From NCBI GenBank assembly GCA_021234155.1, contig JAJEKV010000092.1, positions 2,492,561 through 2,556,560 on the forward strand: 64,000 nt of DNA, written 5' to 3'. The position numbers and the translations under genes were made by a program. Of the stretch, positions 23,516-35,530 are shown one piece after another (positions within the stretch are counted from its first letter, which is position 1; each line of letters opens with the position of its first letter). Source of the stretch: Isoetes taiwanensis (lineage: Eukaryota; Streptophyta; Lycopodiopsida; Isoetales; Isoetaceae). The notes below the pieces were generated by a model. The model did not search any database, had not been told where the DNA came from, and saw nothing but the letters and a program-made list of their open reading frames with translations.

Positions 23516-24954
23516 ATGTCGCAGAATGCAGAAACTACAGACCATAACCTGCGCAAGCGAAAACAGAAAGGGAAGGACGACGTTAGACAGAACGGCATGC
23601 CGCTTGATGACGGCAGAGGGATCAAAGATGAACAAATATGGCAAACCGATAGAAGGCAAAGGGCAAACCGATAGTCATAAGACAACAGAAAAACAGACGG
23701 ATCAAGCCAAGTGACATTAAGAAGAGTAGACCCACAGTGTTAAAGCTATAGGAAACAAAGGAGATTGGAAGGGATGATTTGACCAAACGACCTAATAGGG
23801 AAAATTCGGATTGGGGATCAGATTTAGAGAAATACAAAAAACATAGTAGCTGCAAATCCACAGCAAACCATATTTTATACTGACAACGCCCTATTGATGC
23901 TATCGAAAGTAGATGAAAAGGCTATGCTTAGGCAAAAAAGGAATCGTTGTAGATCAAGAAGCAATCTATGCTTGGCACAATTGACATGAAATAATCCGAA
24001 AATGCCAGAAGAAAATCAATGCATCACAAGAGGAAGCCATCCATGCTATGCTCTGCTATGCCAAAACTGATATACATCCATGCTATACGACAAGAAAATC
24101 GAAAGTGCACAAATCCAAATTTTTCATCAACGTTCTTGTCTCTTCTTGGTGCTATGTCTCTTCGTGGTGCTAGCGGTCGCGCTTATTCTTATCTGGCAGA
24201 TAGATAAATTGTGAATTATTGATATTTGGCTTTTGGCAACGGTTTTGTGATTTTCATATTCTTTTTTCTACAGTGTCAGCTACCTTGTACTGGTTTTTCT
24301 TATGTCCTTTGGGTTTTCTTCTTTCCTTATCGGCATCTTCTCACAGCAGTCTCTTTTTGTCTTAGTTCCCTCCCTATCCACCCTAACTTATTTACCTTCA
24401 TGCTTTTTCATATGTGATTCTACATCGCGTGGCTGCGTGACCAGCCCTTTTTTATGCTTGAAGTATTTGTCATTTCTCGTGTGGCACGCGTGTATAGTCC
24501 CTCTGTAATTAAGCGGTTATGTTGTTTTGCTATATGATGTTCTATCGTGTGGCTCGCGTGACCAGCCCCTCTATTATTGAAGGATTGTGATTTGTTATGA
24601 ACCAGCCTCCGTGGGGGGGCTTCGCCGAGCCAGCGTGATGGCTTATATTTTTGAGTTACGTGCTTATTTTTATGTTGTTTCTTTTCAGGCCATCTCATCC
24701 AACTGTGGGGAACTCGAACTTTTTTGCGTTACTTCCCTCCCATTCTATTCTAATGTCTAATGCATTTTGTTCGTTTTCTTTTTACCTTAAGTTTTTCAGG
24801 TGATCATGGCCATTTGTTTCTTTCTTATGGCGCTCGTGTTGGGTTCGAGAGGAATCGTCTTATTTGCGACCATCTTGTGCTTCCTCGACTTTTTCATCAA
24901 CGATCTCTACTTTGATGCCCCGGGGTTTTCCTTTGGAGCCATCGAACGAAGGTT
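23516..24954. other. Intergenic DNA, no gene seen
   Basis: Contains a copy of the foldback spacer sequence (24297-24358, TATGTCCTTTGGGTTTTC ... CACAGCAGTCTC). It also holds two ~34-bp direct repeats ending GCGTGACCAGCCC (24413-24446 and 24535-24570). No open frame has a recognisable domain. Confidence 0.5.
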
Positions 24955-25029
24955 TACCATTAGGGTTTTCCTCGAAAACCCGAAAGGGCGGGGTTTTTCA
25001 TCCCGGTGATAAACTTTCGTACGTTGCCT

Positions 25030-25520
25030 CCTATTTGCCTCCTGCAACTACGTCTCGCAGAGGCAACCTGGCCACGAGGATCGGATGACAGCCAGGTCAC
25101 TCGCTTTGGCAGACAGTTGCTCCTGCTATGTGGTATTTCTAACTTGATAATTTGCAATGGCTCATCGCGGTGGCCCGCTTCACCGCAAGTGCACATGCGA
25201 GCGGGACAATCGGGGGAGGGTCTAGTGTGGTGGACTATGTGCTCAGTAGGCTGCTAAGATATGCATCTCATCATCGTTTCGGGTGGGCACCGATCCGGGA
25301 TGAGGAGGTCGACTCAGATCACCTCCCACTTTATTTGGACATGGTTTGGCAAGCCGCCAGGGCCCCCACTATGCCAGCCCCTCGCCATCCTCAGTTGCGA
25401 CTAGATTATGAGCAGGCAGAGGACTACGCCGAGATGCTCATGGACGCCCTCCCAGCAATTCTGCGGACCCCCACACTAGAGCAGCAGATAGACCAGTTGA
25501 CTTCGCTATTACGGGATGCA
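25030..25520 (+). pseudogene. LINE 3 endonuclease fragment
   Basis: Contains ATWPRGSDDSQVTRFGRQLL, NLIICNGSSRWP, then VVDYVLS and DEEVDSDHLPLYLDM, matching the C-terminal half of the LINE 1 endonuclease including the SDH catalytic motif. Two frames are used. It stops at the MITE insertion. Confidence 0.85.
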
Positions 25521-25521
25521 G

Positions 25522-25831
25522 CAGTGATGACTTTATCATCCTCTAGCTGCTTCTAAACTATAGAAATGGTGGCGATTGTTTCCTATTTTTCCAACAATTT
25601 TATAGAAACGAATTTAGTAGAATTGGATGTTTTACCATAAAATTGAGGTTTTTCGTAAAATGTCCATTAATTTGGCTTAATTTACTATAATTGGGATGCA
25701 ATATTATCAAATTTTGGCGATTTTATGAAGTTCTTTAAGCGTCACGATCCTAGTAAACCATCGAATTCAGATTTTAAAAAATGGTAAAATATAGCAACTT
25801 TACGAAGTTTCACACCTTAAAGTCATCACTG
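25522..25831. mobile_element. hAT-type MITE (310 bp)
   Basis: Terminal inverted repeats CAGTGATGACTTTA and TAAAGTCATCACTG bound a 310-bp AT-rich, non-coding segment. It is flanked by a perfect 8-bp target duplication GGATGCAG (25514-25521 and 25832-25839). An 8-bp duplication with CA...TG ends is the hAT signature. It interrupts LINE 3, whose coding sequence resumes after it, so it is younger than that LINE. Confidence 0.93.
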
Positions 25832-25839
25832 GGATGCAG

Positions 25840-28100
25840 GTGCTTTTTTGCACCTCCCGCCGCTTTCGTGGTCAGCAACATTTCGCGATAACCGATGGTT
25901 TGATGCGAGTGTAAAACATAGCGCCCGCCACATTCACGATCCGGATCGGTGCCGCTTGCGGGCCACCACCGCATCGCGCCCATCCGGAAAGGAGACAAAG
26001 GCGGCGGTACCTTGCCGCATATCGGGGAGATGTTCGACCTGCTGGACACTCATCCTCGAAGCTTTTGGCGCAGAGAGTGCTTCGAAGGCCAGCCCGACCC
26101 TACGGGGGACATCACACAGGCGGGGGAGCGGTACTTGCGGCTGGCTCTATGACCCACCGAGGGGACGCGTGCGCCCATACCCCCACCGGGATGGCCACCC
26201 ATTGGTTCTCGCGGAGGAGGATGTTGTGGAGAGCACGCAACGGCCGGGCTAATGGGAAGGCGGTGACCTCGATGGTATGCGGGCCGAAGTTACTCAAATG
26301 GGCGTGGCGGCCGCCGGTGCCGATCCTCACTACCGTTTCGCTCGAGCATTGCGGGAAGGTTTCCCGACAATGGACCACAAGCGGGGTTGTCCCCATTCAA
26401 GGCGAGGCGACCCACCTTCGTCCGCCAATTGGGACGATCATGGTCGATTCAATTATTTGCCAAACCGCTATCGGCATTCTCGGCGATGGTTGACCCCCGG
26501 CGAGGCGGCGGATGTCGCGAAACCCTCACACAAGCGGGTTTTAGACCCGCCACTCAACGATTGACTATATCTTTACACCGGGCGATTGAAGACGGCGGGA
26601 ACCATCGGCGGGGACTTGTATTGCCGCTTTGTGGACTTCGCGAAGGCTTTTTTGATACGTCCCCAGGAAAAGCTATGGGCTAGAGGCTGCGTCAGGGGGC
26701 TGCTGCTGCACTGTCGCGAGTAATGCCATATACTGCCGTATGAGAGTTGTTTTGGCAGGATGCAGCCGACGGGCCAAGCATTCACCAGTAGTATCGGGGT
26801 CCGGCAGGGCTGCCCCCTCTCACCAACACTTTTTGGCCTCTACATTGATCAGTGAGAGCCTTGGCTTACTGAGCATGGGGGGATGGCATACAGCTTTTGC
26901 ACCGGGCCATCCGCCGGCTCATCTATGCGGGCGATATTGACCTTCGCCCACCCGAAGCTATGCGGTCTCATCCGGATGCCCGGACACATTACGTGGGGCT
27001 ACAAACATGCGGGTGAATCTGGCCAAGACCAGAGTGGTTCTCATATCCTCTTCACGCCACCCCACGCCTCCTGCACTCACATATCGGGGACAGCCTATGG
27101 AGGTCATGCCTATCTAAAGTACCTAGGGGTGGAGTTCCCCTCCTCGCTCTGTTGGGAGGCGTCCATCCGCTTGCGGGTGACAGCAGGCTAGAAAGCGCTT
27201 TATGCCATGCAGAACAACAATCACCAGGCAGAGCTCTATGATTGGGGCCATCGGTCACATCATTGGCACCGGTCGAGCATGTCCTTAAATGCGGGGTCGA
27301 GGTTTGGGGCCCGCCGTCTCTTTGGCGACTGGAATGACTTGGAGCGGTGCGAGGCATTTCGCACGGGCACTTGGGTGAAACCTTGGTCCCCTATCGATTC
27401 CCGCTGCGAAACCGGATTCTTGCCGCCCGATTGGCAGCCCTTGATAGACACATCGTCTATTTTCAGAAAGTGGTTAATATGGGTGATGCTCGGCTCCCGC
27501 ATCTCGCTTACGCTATGGCAATGGGCCCACAACGGCTCAGAAGGCGTGTTGGAGGGGTAAGAGATATCAGTGGTTCGCCAGATGGAGCGCGGGAGAGCAC
27601 AGTGCGTGCAGTGGTGGACGAGAGCCCGATCGTGGCGTACCGCGGGGAGTACCGGGCGCTTGCTTCCTTGGCAAGCTCCGGGACCCCGTCGCTCTAGAGC
27701 ATGTCAAAACGGCCCATTACAAGGAGCACATCAAACCCGTGTTAGCCCGGGGTCCGCAGCTCTACCTGCTTCCCAGTTGCCCCTGAAAAAGCACAGACTC
27801 ATTGCCTCCATTCGCACAGGTGCCCACCATCTTCACATCGAGGCGGGCGGGTGGATTGGGGAGCCCGCCGGGGACAAGCTGTCGGTCTTTGTCAAGCGGG
27901 TGCCATTGAGGATGAGTCTCACATTTTCGTGAGTTGCCAAAGATTGGTCGGATCCGGGCGGATCACGCTCCCTTAGTAATGCGGCGGACTTGCCCCTACA
28001 TTTGCTGATGAACACACCGTCAGTACGTGCTCTGGGGTCGTACATTCAGGAGGTACTGGATCTGCGAGCTCACCTTTGCCCCCGCCTGGCTGCCCACTGA
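25840..28100 (+). pseudogene. LINE 3 reverse transcriptase remnants
   Basis: Scraps in all three frames follow LINE 1 order: HPRSFWRRECFEGQPDPTGD, VVPIQ, a LCGLREGFF piece corresponding to VDFAKAF, YLGVEFPSSL, LAALDRHIVYFQKVVNMGDA and RLPHLAYAMAMGPQRL. The YADD box is lost (AGDIDL-like). This is the most decayed of the three LINE copies and has a high GC content compared with its flanks. Confidence 0.75.
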
Positions 28101-28325
28101 TCAGGCACTACGGGTGCGGTGCATGAGTGTATATATTTGTGTGTTTTTCCATTTTATATATTAGAACAGTTTGTCAGTAGGCCGATTGCTGCCACGGTTT
28201 TTCCCTCGAAAACCCTTCGGGGCGGGGGTTTTTTAATCCGGGTAGCAATCCGCTTGCTGCGCTTTTGTATTGGGTCCCATAGACCGATTGGTCTCCGTGG
28301 ACGATAAAAATACCTTCCTTCCTTC

Positions 28326-30487
28326 CTTCCTTCCTTCCTTTCTTATTTTACGGCATCTTAAAGGGGCTTGGGTTGTTCCTATGGCAGGTCCCCTTTATTA
28401 TTATTAGTGGGTAGTCAGACCAAATTGGTGTGGTCGACTAGCCCTTTAGATATTTTTCAAAATGTTCATACACTGCTGTGATGAAAGATATGCCTATCTA
28501 TCGGCCGGTTTTCCTCCTCCAGACGAGTCTCTCACCAAAATGCACTTCATATAATGGTGGTCTATATGTTATAAAAATTTTCAATTTTGGTTGTTGCTGA
28601 ATCTTTTGAATTTTTATTCAGCCTAAATTATACATACCACAATCAAACTCAAGAAATTCAACAAAGTCTTTTGGAACCAAACTTTGCAACATAGCAATGA
28701 CATAGCAATTCAGGTCCACATTGCAAGAATCCTATTGTTATAGTGATGTTTGGAGGGGAGGGGGTTTCAAATTCATGTGTCTTTGTCAACATCCCTTCTA
28801 AATCAAAACATCATCCAATATGGTGAGTTAAAGCGAGAGATATGGGGGTAAAAGTGGGAAAAAACAAGAGAAAGGGTTTTTAGGAGGAAAAAAAAAAAGA
28901 AAGTCCATCAAAGCATTTTTGGACTCAATCCAACAACGCCTCCAATGCATTTGCATTGATCTCTAAAGCTACCGATGCTTCCTTTGGTTGGCAGTTATCG
29001 GAGCTTCTTAAACAAGAAAAGGCATCAAGTACGATTATTATTCGTTTCTCTATATACCTCCATAGCATGTCTAATTTATGTATACATCCTGATATGTTAT
29101 GATTTCAAATAGGTTAAGAGGAAGCAAGCATGAAAGACATTAACGAACTTCGTGAATATATCAACAGAGTGTGAAAAACATCTCGGTATCATTGCCGCCT
29201 TATCATTTACAGGTTTTCAAGTTATGCCCAACAACATTGGACACCGTTACTAGTTTTATATAAGTTTTTAAGTCCTTTATGTCTTCATTATTGCATTCAT
29301 TGAGGATAATGGTTCCTAAAAGGGCTTTTGAATTTAATATCAATGTATCCTTAGTTTTTTGTTGCATATCTCAAACGTAGTTCTCATAGCCTCTTGGGAA
29401 GCAACACTTGTTTTGTGGTACTCTGGTGGTTTGATATAAATACAAATCGAAATTTTTGGTATTAAAATTTCAGTTCATATAACAGTAATCCCAGATTCTT
29501 TATTCATATTTAACTAAGTCTTTAAGTTCTTTATGTCTTCATTATTCCATTTCATATTGATGATAGCAATTCCCAAAAGGTCCTTTAGATTTAATATCAT
29601 TGTATCCTTAGCTTTTTGTTAAATATCAAACTTAATCATCATTTCTAAATCCTAGTCATCTAATCTAATGTAAGATTGTATTTGAATAGCTTGCTAGTTC
29701 TATAACTGAATTTTTTGGGCTAAGGTTGTTTATCTAAATGCATTGGGTTCTCTTTTTTTTTTTTTTTTAAATTAAAAAAATTGGTGATCAACTACTCCAC
29801 ATGCATTTTTGTTTCATATTTTTGTCATTTCAATGTTTCTCGTCACTTTCTTCGATCTGCATTTCTGTAATTGCCTGAACACTAAGTGTACTCTACATGG
29901 TATTTCAATTTGAATTTTGGTCAATACCACGATGTCAGAGGCCGAGCCACAACCTATTATCTCTATGCAGGAGCATGCCATTTAACTTGGTTAGTGGGGT
30001 TGACCACCTCAGCAGATTTGGAAGCATTGTGAACTGGTACACTCGTTATTATTTTGTAGTACCTTTCATAACCTTCATGTGTCGCATAACCTTCCATAAT
30101 CTTTCATACGGCATTTGGTGTATCACCACGAGGGTGAAATAGGTTGACAACGGTAAGGAAATGAGGGTACAGAGAAAGTGGATATTGCACGGCGGAGGGG
30201 TGCAAGCACTATTATAATAACGTGTAACGAGACCTTAGTTTTATGAGCCTAACCACTGACGGAAGCCAATCACGCCCAGCTCTGGTGGCCTAACAGCAGG
30301 GCTATAGGGCATTTAGCGAGCGCTCCAATGAATTCTTCTATACGTGAGGCCAATCACGACGGAGGAGCACTATGCAGGCAGAACCCAGTGATGGCTGCCT
30401 GCATGCACGAGTCTGCTACATGGCACAGGGAAGCAGCAAGGCAGACCACTTCAACGATGCGCGTGTTGCAGATCATGACACAATAGG
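28326..30487. other. Intergenic DNA with dispersed repeats
   Basis: 28498-28545 is an inverted copy of the right flank of the 20.7-kb foldback element. Two related ~130-bp segments (29268-29395 and 29516-29655; TTTATGTCTTCATTATT ... TATCATTGTATCCTTAG) form a direct repeat also related to 12.0 kb. Poly-T and poly-A runs occur at 29752-29780. No gene is seen. Confidence 0.5.
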
Positions 30488-31740
30488 TAGTGTTGGAGGC
30501 ATTTCCAGAGGGGCCAGAGGAGTTGATGCACGAGTATAGCTCCCAATACGGGTCCGTGAGACACAGATTGATACCTCTGGATGAGGACAGGCTACGGGCT
30601 AGACGTGACCCTCAACATAGGCCCGAGAGCCAGAGGAGTTGATATAAAAATGCTTCTGCATGATTGGACCATTGCACATAGGGTAGCAGGCTAGCCAACA
30701 ACATCGCAGAAACTTATGAGTTGGCATGGATTAGCGGTATGTACATCTACATGTTTTTCGTCCCTATACCACATCTTCACAATACTCCATCATATGCTCA
30801 TAGTACTCAACTTCTCCATCCTTTTCACACCATTCTGACATGCATCCATCTGCGAGTAGTTCATCCCTCACAGCAGAGCACGAGATGATGGAATTTAACA
30901 GAGAAAAGCTTGTAGAGGCCAAAAGGGAGTTGAAAAGACTGGAAACGCTAGACAAACTAGCAGACCAAGGGAGGTTGTGGACAGAGATAAATCCGGTAGA
31001 GATAGATATTGTAACCCGTAACTTACTATATGGCAGGATAGATGATGTGCACCATATCCCCAGATCTTCCCGTAGCCTTTCAAACCCACCTGACCATAGC
31101 CTTGCTACCCCACCCACTTACTGCTAAGGGATCTTACCATTGACCTCCGCCTCGCCACACCACCACCCTTGTCGAGGCGGTATGGAATAGTTGCATCTGC
31201 TCCGATCAGGGGCTAGCAGGTTTTTGATGATATTTTGTGCAACGCAATAGAGTCAGCAGGTTGAAGACACCTCTTTATCCCACCCTTCTCTCTTGCAGAT
31301 GTCTCTGAGTCTGAGGCAGGATTGTGAGACCACACCCCAGGGTAATTCTTGTACCACTTCGGTGAGTTTGAGAGATATACTGTCTGGAGTTACCTGGTTC
31401 TCTACCAGTTTCATGAATGGCTGTGGGTCAACCGTCGAGATGTGAGCTATTCTATGGACTTGGAGTTGCCTACTTCATTACAACTGCCTGCACTCTTCTA
31501 GGAGGAGGTACATATTTTTAGTCACTTTTATGGGGATGATACCAAAAGTGCTATGATGACTAATGGGGTGAGTCGGATGTATGGTAATGATGCATCAAGC
31601 TGGTGCAAGCAAATGGTGCAGTCCCGCTCGCCTGTTGTCTTGTATAGGGATGCCAACCTGGAGAATCTTATGAGGAGGGATACCTATGGGTCATCGTCAG
31701 GTATGTGTTGCACCTTGTCACTCATTAACTTCGTTCCAGT
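30488..31740 (+). repeat. 1.25-kb tandem duplication, copy 1
   Basis: Starts TAGTGTTGGAGGCATTTCC and is followed immediately by a nearly identical second copy; the spacing is 1253 bp. It carries exon-like coding segments of an unknown protein. Copy differences are few, so the duplication is recent compared with the decay of nearby LINEs. Confidence 0.9.
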
Positions 31741-33720
31741 TAGTGTTGGAGGCATTTCCAGAGGGGCCAGAGGAGTTGATGCACGAGTATAGCTCCCAAT
31801 ACGGGTCCGTGAGACACAAATTGATACCTCTGGATGAGGACAGGCTACGGGCTAGACGTGACCCTCAACATAGGCCCGAGCCAGAGGAGTTGATATAAAA
31901 ATGCTTCTGCATGATTGGACCATTGCACATAGGGTAGCAGGCTAGCCAACAACATCGCAGGAACTTATGAGTTGGCATGGATTAGCGGTATGTACATCTA
32001 CATGTTTTTTGTCCCTATACCACATCTTCACAATACTCCATCATATGCTCATAGTACTCGACTTCTCCATCCTTTTCACACCACTCTGACATGCATCCAT
32101 CTGCGAGTAGTTCATCCCTCACAGCAGAGCACGAGATGATGGAATTTAACAGAGAAAAGCTTGTAGAGGCCAAAAGGGAGTTGAAAAGAGTGGAAAAGCT
32201 AGACAAACTAGCAGACCAAGGGAGGTTGTGGACAGAGATAAATCCGGTAGAGATAGATACTGTAACCCGTAACTTACTATATGGCAGGATAGATGATGTG
32301 CACCATATCCCCAGATCTTCCCGTAGCCTTTCAAACCCACCTGACCATAGCCTTGCTACCCCACCCACTTACTGCTAAGGGATCTTACCATTGACCTCCG
32401 CCTCGCCACACCACCACCCTTGTCGAGGCGGTATGGAATAGTTGCATCTGCTCCGATCAGGGGCTAGCAGGTTTTTGATGATATTTTGTGCAACGCAATA
32501 GAGTCAGCAGGTTGAAGACACCTCTTTATCCCACCCTTCTCTCTTGCAGATGTCTCTGAGTCTGAGGCAGGATTGTGAGACCACACCCCAGGGTAATTCT
32601 TGTACCACTTCGGTGAGTTTGAGAGATATACTGTCTGGAGTTACCTGGTTCTCTACCAGTTTCATGAATGGCTGTGGGTCAACCGTCGAGATGTGAGCTA
32701 TTCTATGGACTTGGAGTTGCCTACTTCATTACAACTGCCTGCACTCTTCTAGGAGGAGGTACATATTTTTAGTCACTTTTATGGGGATGATACCAAAAGT
32801 GCTATGATGACTAATGGGGTGAGTCGGATGTATGATAATGATGCATCAAGCTGGTGCAAGCAAATGGTGCAGTCCCGCTCGCCTGTTGTCTTGTATAGGG
32901 ATGCCAACCTGGAGAATCTTATGAGGAGGGATACCTATGGGTCATCGTCAGGTATGTGTTGCACCTTGTCACTCATTAACTTCGTTCCAGTTAGTTGCAC
33001 TTGCTTGACGAGTTTGTCATTTTATTCCAGTGCTCTGCTTCACATGCTTAACAAACATGAACGTCATGCACTCTTCATTTTTGATCCATGCCTATATAAA
33101 GACTTCAGAATCACAGTGCAGTCCCTTCTTAATAGTGGCATGCTGAATGTGATGGTTTATCCCCTACTTCCCAAGGTCCCTCCAGTTTAGAAAAACCTCT
33201 CAATGAATCTATGGCCGATTGTTACTAGGTAAGTATTCTTATTTTCAACATGGTTTATTAGGCACATTTTTGCTGATTGAACATTTGTGCAGTGGTGCAT
33301 GATCAGGATTTACTATCTTACCTTGGATTGGGTGATGGGCAGGTGCATGGGTGGTGGTACTTCGACAACATGCCCCCGACACCTCTATATCAACTCCATA
33401 CACCTTACCCCATGTGCTCTCAAAAAAGTGTAAGTTCGTCGTTGGGCTGAATATATAAATGATATTAGACCTCTAACATGCAGGGCCACGAGATGAGCCT
33501 TCCACAACTTGGGAGTCTCGACAGAGTTTCTTCAGTAGGGTGAGCAGGTTATATTGTATAAGGCATCATGCCCTATTCAGAAGGATCACAATTTGTGTTG
33601 AATATATATTTTTGAAATCATGCTGCAGCTTGTTCGATGTCTTTGGTACCTGAACTGAGATGCCATCACAATTATCACCCTAGACTGGTACACTGCCCAG
33701 GAAGTGCGAGATATTCGAGC
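30840..33720 (+). pseudogene. Unknown multi-exon sequence, duplicated and broken
   Basis: I do not recognise the family. Coding-like pieces include MEFNREKLVEAKRELKRLE (30894 and again 32145; charged, helical) and an FEWERYTVW-like region read as FGEFERYTVWSYLVLYQFHE. That region continues to FSHFYGDDTKSAMM and DANLENLMRRDTYGSSSG (31350-31700, again 32600-32950), with an in-frame TAG. It ends at a plausible donor (CAG/GTATGTGT), and the acceptor TTCCAG precedes LVLEAFPEGPEELMHEYSS. After the second copy, KHERHALFIFDPCLYKDF (33045-33190) and a WWYFDNMPP piece continue the series. It could be a transposon-borne gene; no function is assigned. Confidence 0.4.
31741..32993 (+). repeat. 1.25-kb tandem duplication, copy 2
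   Basis: Near-identical repeat of 30488-31740 with scattered single-base changes (for example GGAAACGCTAG against GGAAAAGCTAG). After 32993 the sequence diverges into single-copy DNA that continues the exon series. Confidence 0.9.
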
Positions 33721-35140
33721 ATGATGGGCCATTGTATTAGCCTTGCTATATGTTAGAGTGTACTAGCTCGATGAGAGGAGGGCAAGGAGGTCTTAAGCAT
33801 GCATTGTGAACATACCTGTTTGATCAACATTGTTTGTTATTTCAGTGCTTGTCAGATCACTCAGGTGTCTTTTAAATATGAGCACGACCTCGGAGTGATA
33901 AATAAAAATACATCATATTTCGCACTCAAATATATTTAGTTGTCTTTGTACATTCTTGCATATTGTCAATTCTTAATAAATAATCAAACATAGAAGGTTA
34001 CTCAAATATAGTGACATGGGAGCACACTCAGGCAAGAAATGGGCTAGGAAACAGTCAATAGTATCCTCTTGCTCATCGCAGTACTCATTGAAGTCGCAAA
34101 AAACTATAGTCTGCATGCAAGGATGCCACTTGAGTCTTGACTGCATCTATAGATAGATTCTCTAGTGTATTTCGAACCGATTTCTTTCTGTGCAACATCT
34201 TCTAAGGTGCTTGAAGCTGAAAATCACATGCTAAAAGCAATTTGAGAAAAAAAAGTTTAGGAAGTACCAAGTGTTTGTGCTATTATACATGTTTCTAACT
34301 CTTCCATGCAAATGCAGAAGCTATAGGGATCAAAGAAACCCCATAAGCAAGCTTAACTTAAAAGATACGTTTATGTCTACTATGAAATCTTGGATAGTTT
34401 CCTTCTAATTGATGCTTTGTTTTTTGAGTTCTATAATCCACTTCTGCTCAATATCTATCTCCGGATTGGCTGCAAAGATCATGCAGTGAACAAGTATTTT
34501 GTGACACTATTGGACAGTGGCTTTGAAAACCCCTCAGAAATTCAAAAACATAGGTTTCGTATTTTCCATTTACTACAAGAATACGGATACTTGGTACATT
34601 TCTCCAAGACCTGCAACATCACTGAAATGCGTATGTTCTTGATGCATAAGATTAGAGTAGTGAACAAAAGCCAAGAACTAAAAATCTAAATCCTAGTATG
34701 TCAGCCATGAAAAACGCAATTTACACATCTGTTTCTAATGCTGCATGTATATAATATATGAGTGTAATATTATTTTTGCTATAGATCCCGTGGCATGTAT
34801 TGCTTGAGATATCCTCAAACATGACATCTTTGTATTATTGGATGGAACAAATATGACATATTTTAAGGAGCAGACTTTCACATCCTTTGCCACAAGCCAT
34901 AATCAAGATTCTCTGTATATGCTTGAGCTCTAGCATAAAAAGGGTTTATGCTCTTACTCCTCTCTATAGAAGATCTAAGTTGTTACTTCTCTGCATTGTT
35001 GTATTCATCTTAATTCAAGTAGAAAGTTCAATAGTCTCTAACCATTCCGTTCTTAAGCTGGCACTTGTTAAAATGCATGAAGCCGCTGCTACTATCTTTT
35101 TTAAGATCTTTTTTGCACATGCAGTAGAGGGCATAAGCAT
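33721..35140. other. Intergenic AT-rich DNA
   Basis: One plus-strand frame at 34390-34689 (99 aa, starting MDSFLLIDALFFEFYNP) has protein-like composition but no recognisable domain. Nothing else supportable is visible. Confidence 0.4.
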
Positions 35141-35147
35141 GCTACAA

Positions 35148-35530
35148 CCTACCACTTTTGGAACCTGGCAAAGTACCTACACTAGATACTTCTAGATTGG
35201 GCATTGTTTCCTTGTTCTTTACATCAAAACTAATTCAAAAGTTCAAAATAAAAGTTCAAATCATGTTAATATTCAAGTTTAAGATAGAATAGAATAGAAT
35301 AGAATAGAATAGAATATGATTTTATCGTCCACGGAGACCAACTGGCCTATGGGACCCAAGTACAAAGAGAGAGCAGCAGGTTAAAAAACCCTCGCCCCGA
35401 AGGGTTTTCGGGGGAAAAAGGACAATATTATTGGATGCCAAAATAAATGCATAATGCTTATTAATTATTGACATTATACATGTACCTAGTACCCATCGTT
35501 AGGCACTTTTTTAGGTACTTTTATGGTCCG
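35148..35530. repeat. About 235-bp dispersed element, copy 2, split by a LINE end
   Basis: Left half (ACCACTTTTGGAACCTGG ...) and right half (... TACCTAGTACCCATC ... AGGTACTTTTATGG) match the element at 1937-2175. They are separated by a LINE 3' fragment at 35281-35425. Confidence 0.5.
35281..35425 (-). mobile_element. LINE 3'-end fragment
   Basis: Starts with a (GAATA)n tail, then TTTATCGTCCACGGAGACC, CCTATGGGACCCAAG and AAAAAACCCTCGCCCCGAAG, the reverse complement of the LINE end and stem-loop. About 145 bp survive; the insertion is severely 5'-truncated. Confidence 0.9.

Larger units (their letters stand above)
24955..28325 (+). mobile_element. LINE 3: rearranged, strongly decayed LINE copy
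   Basis: It opens with a LINE-type stem-loop (CCTCGAAAACCCGAAAGGGC, 24970-25005), which normally marks a 3' end. Endonuclease coding sequence follows (25030-25520), then a MITE, then RT and C-terminal remnants, and a genuine 3' end at 28190-28325 with a (TTCC)n tail. The stem-loop at the left may be the tail of an older LINE into which this one inserted, or a shared terminal element. Confidence 0.8.
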
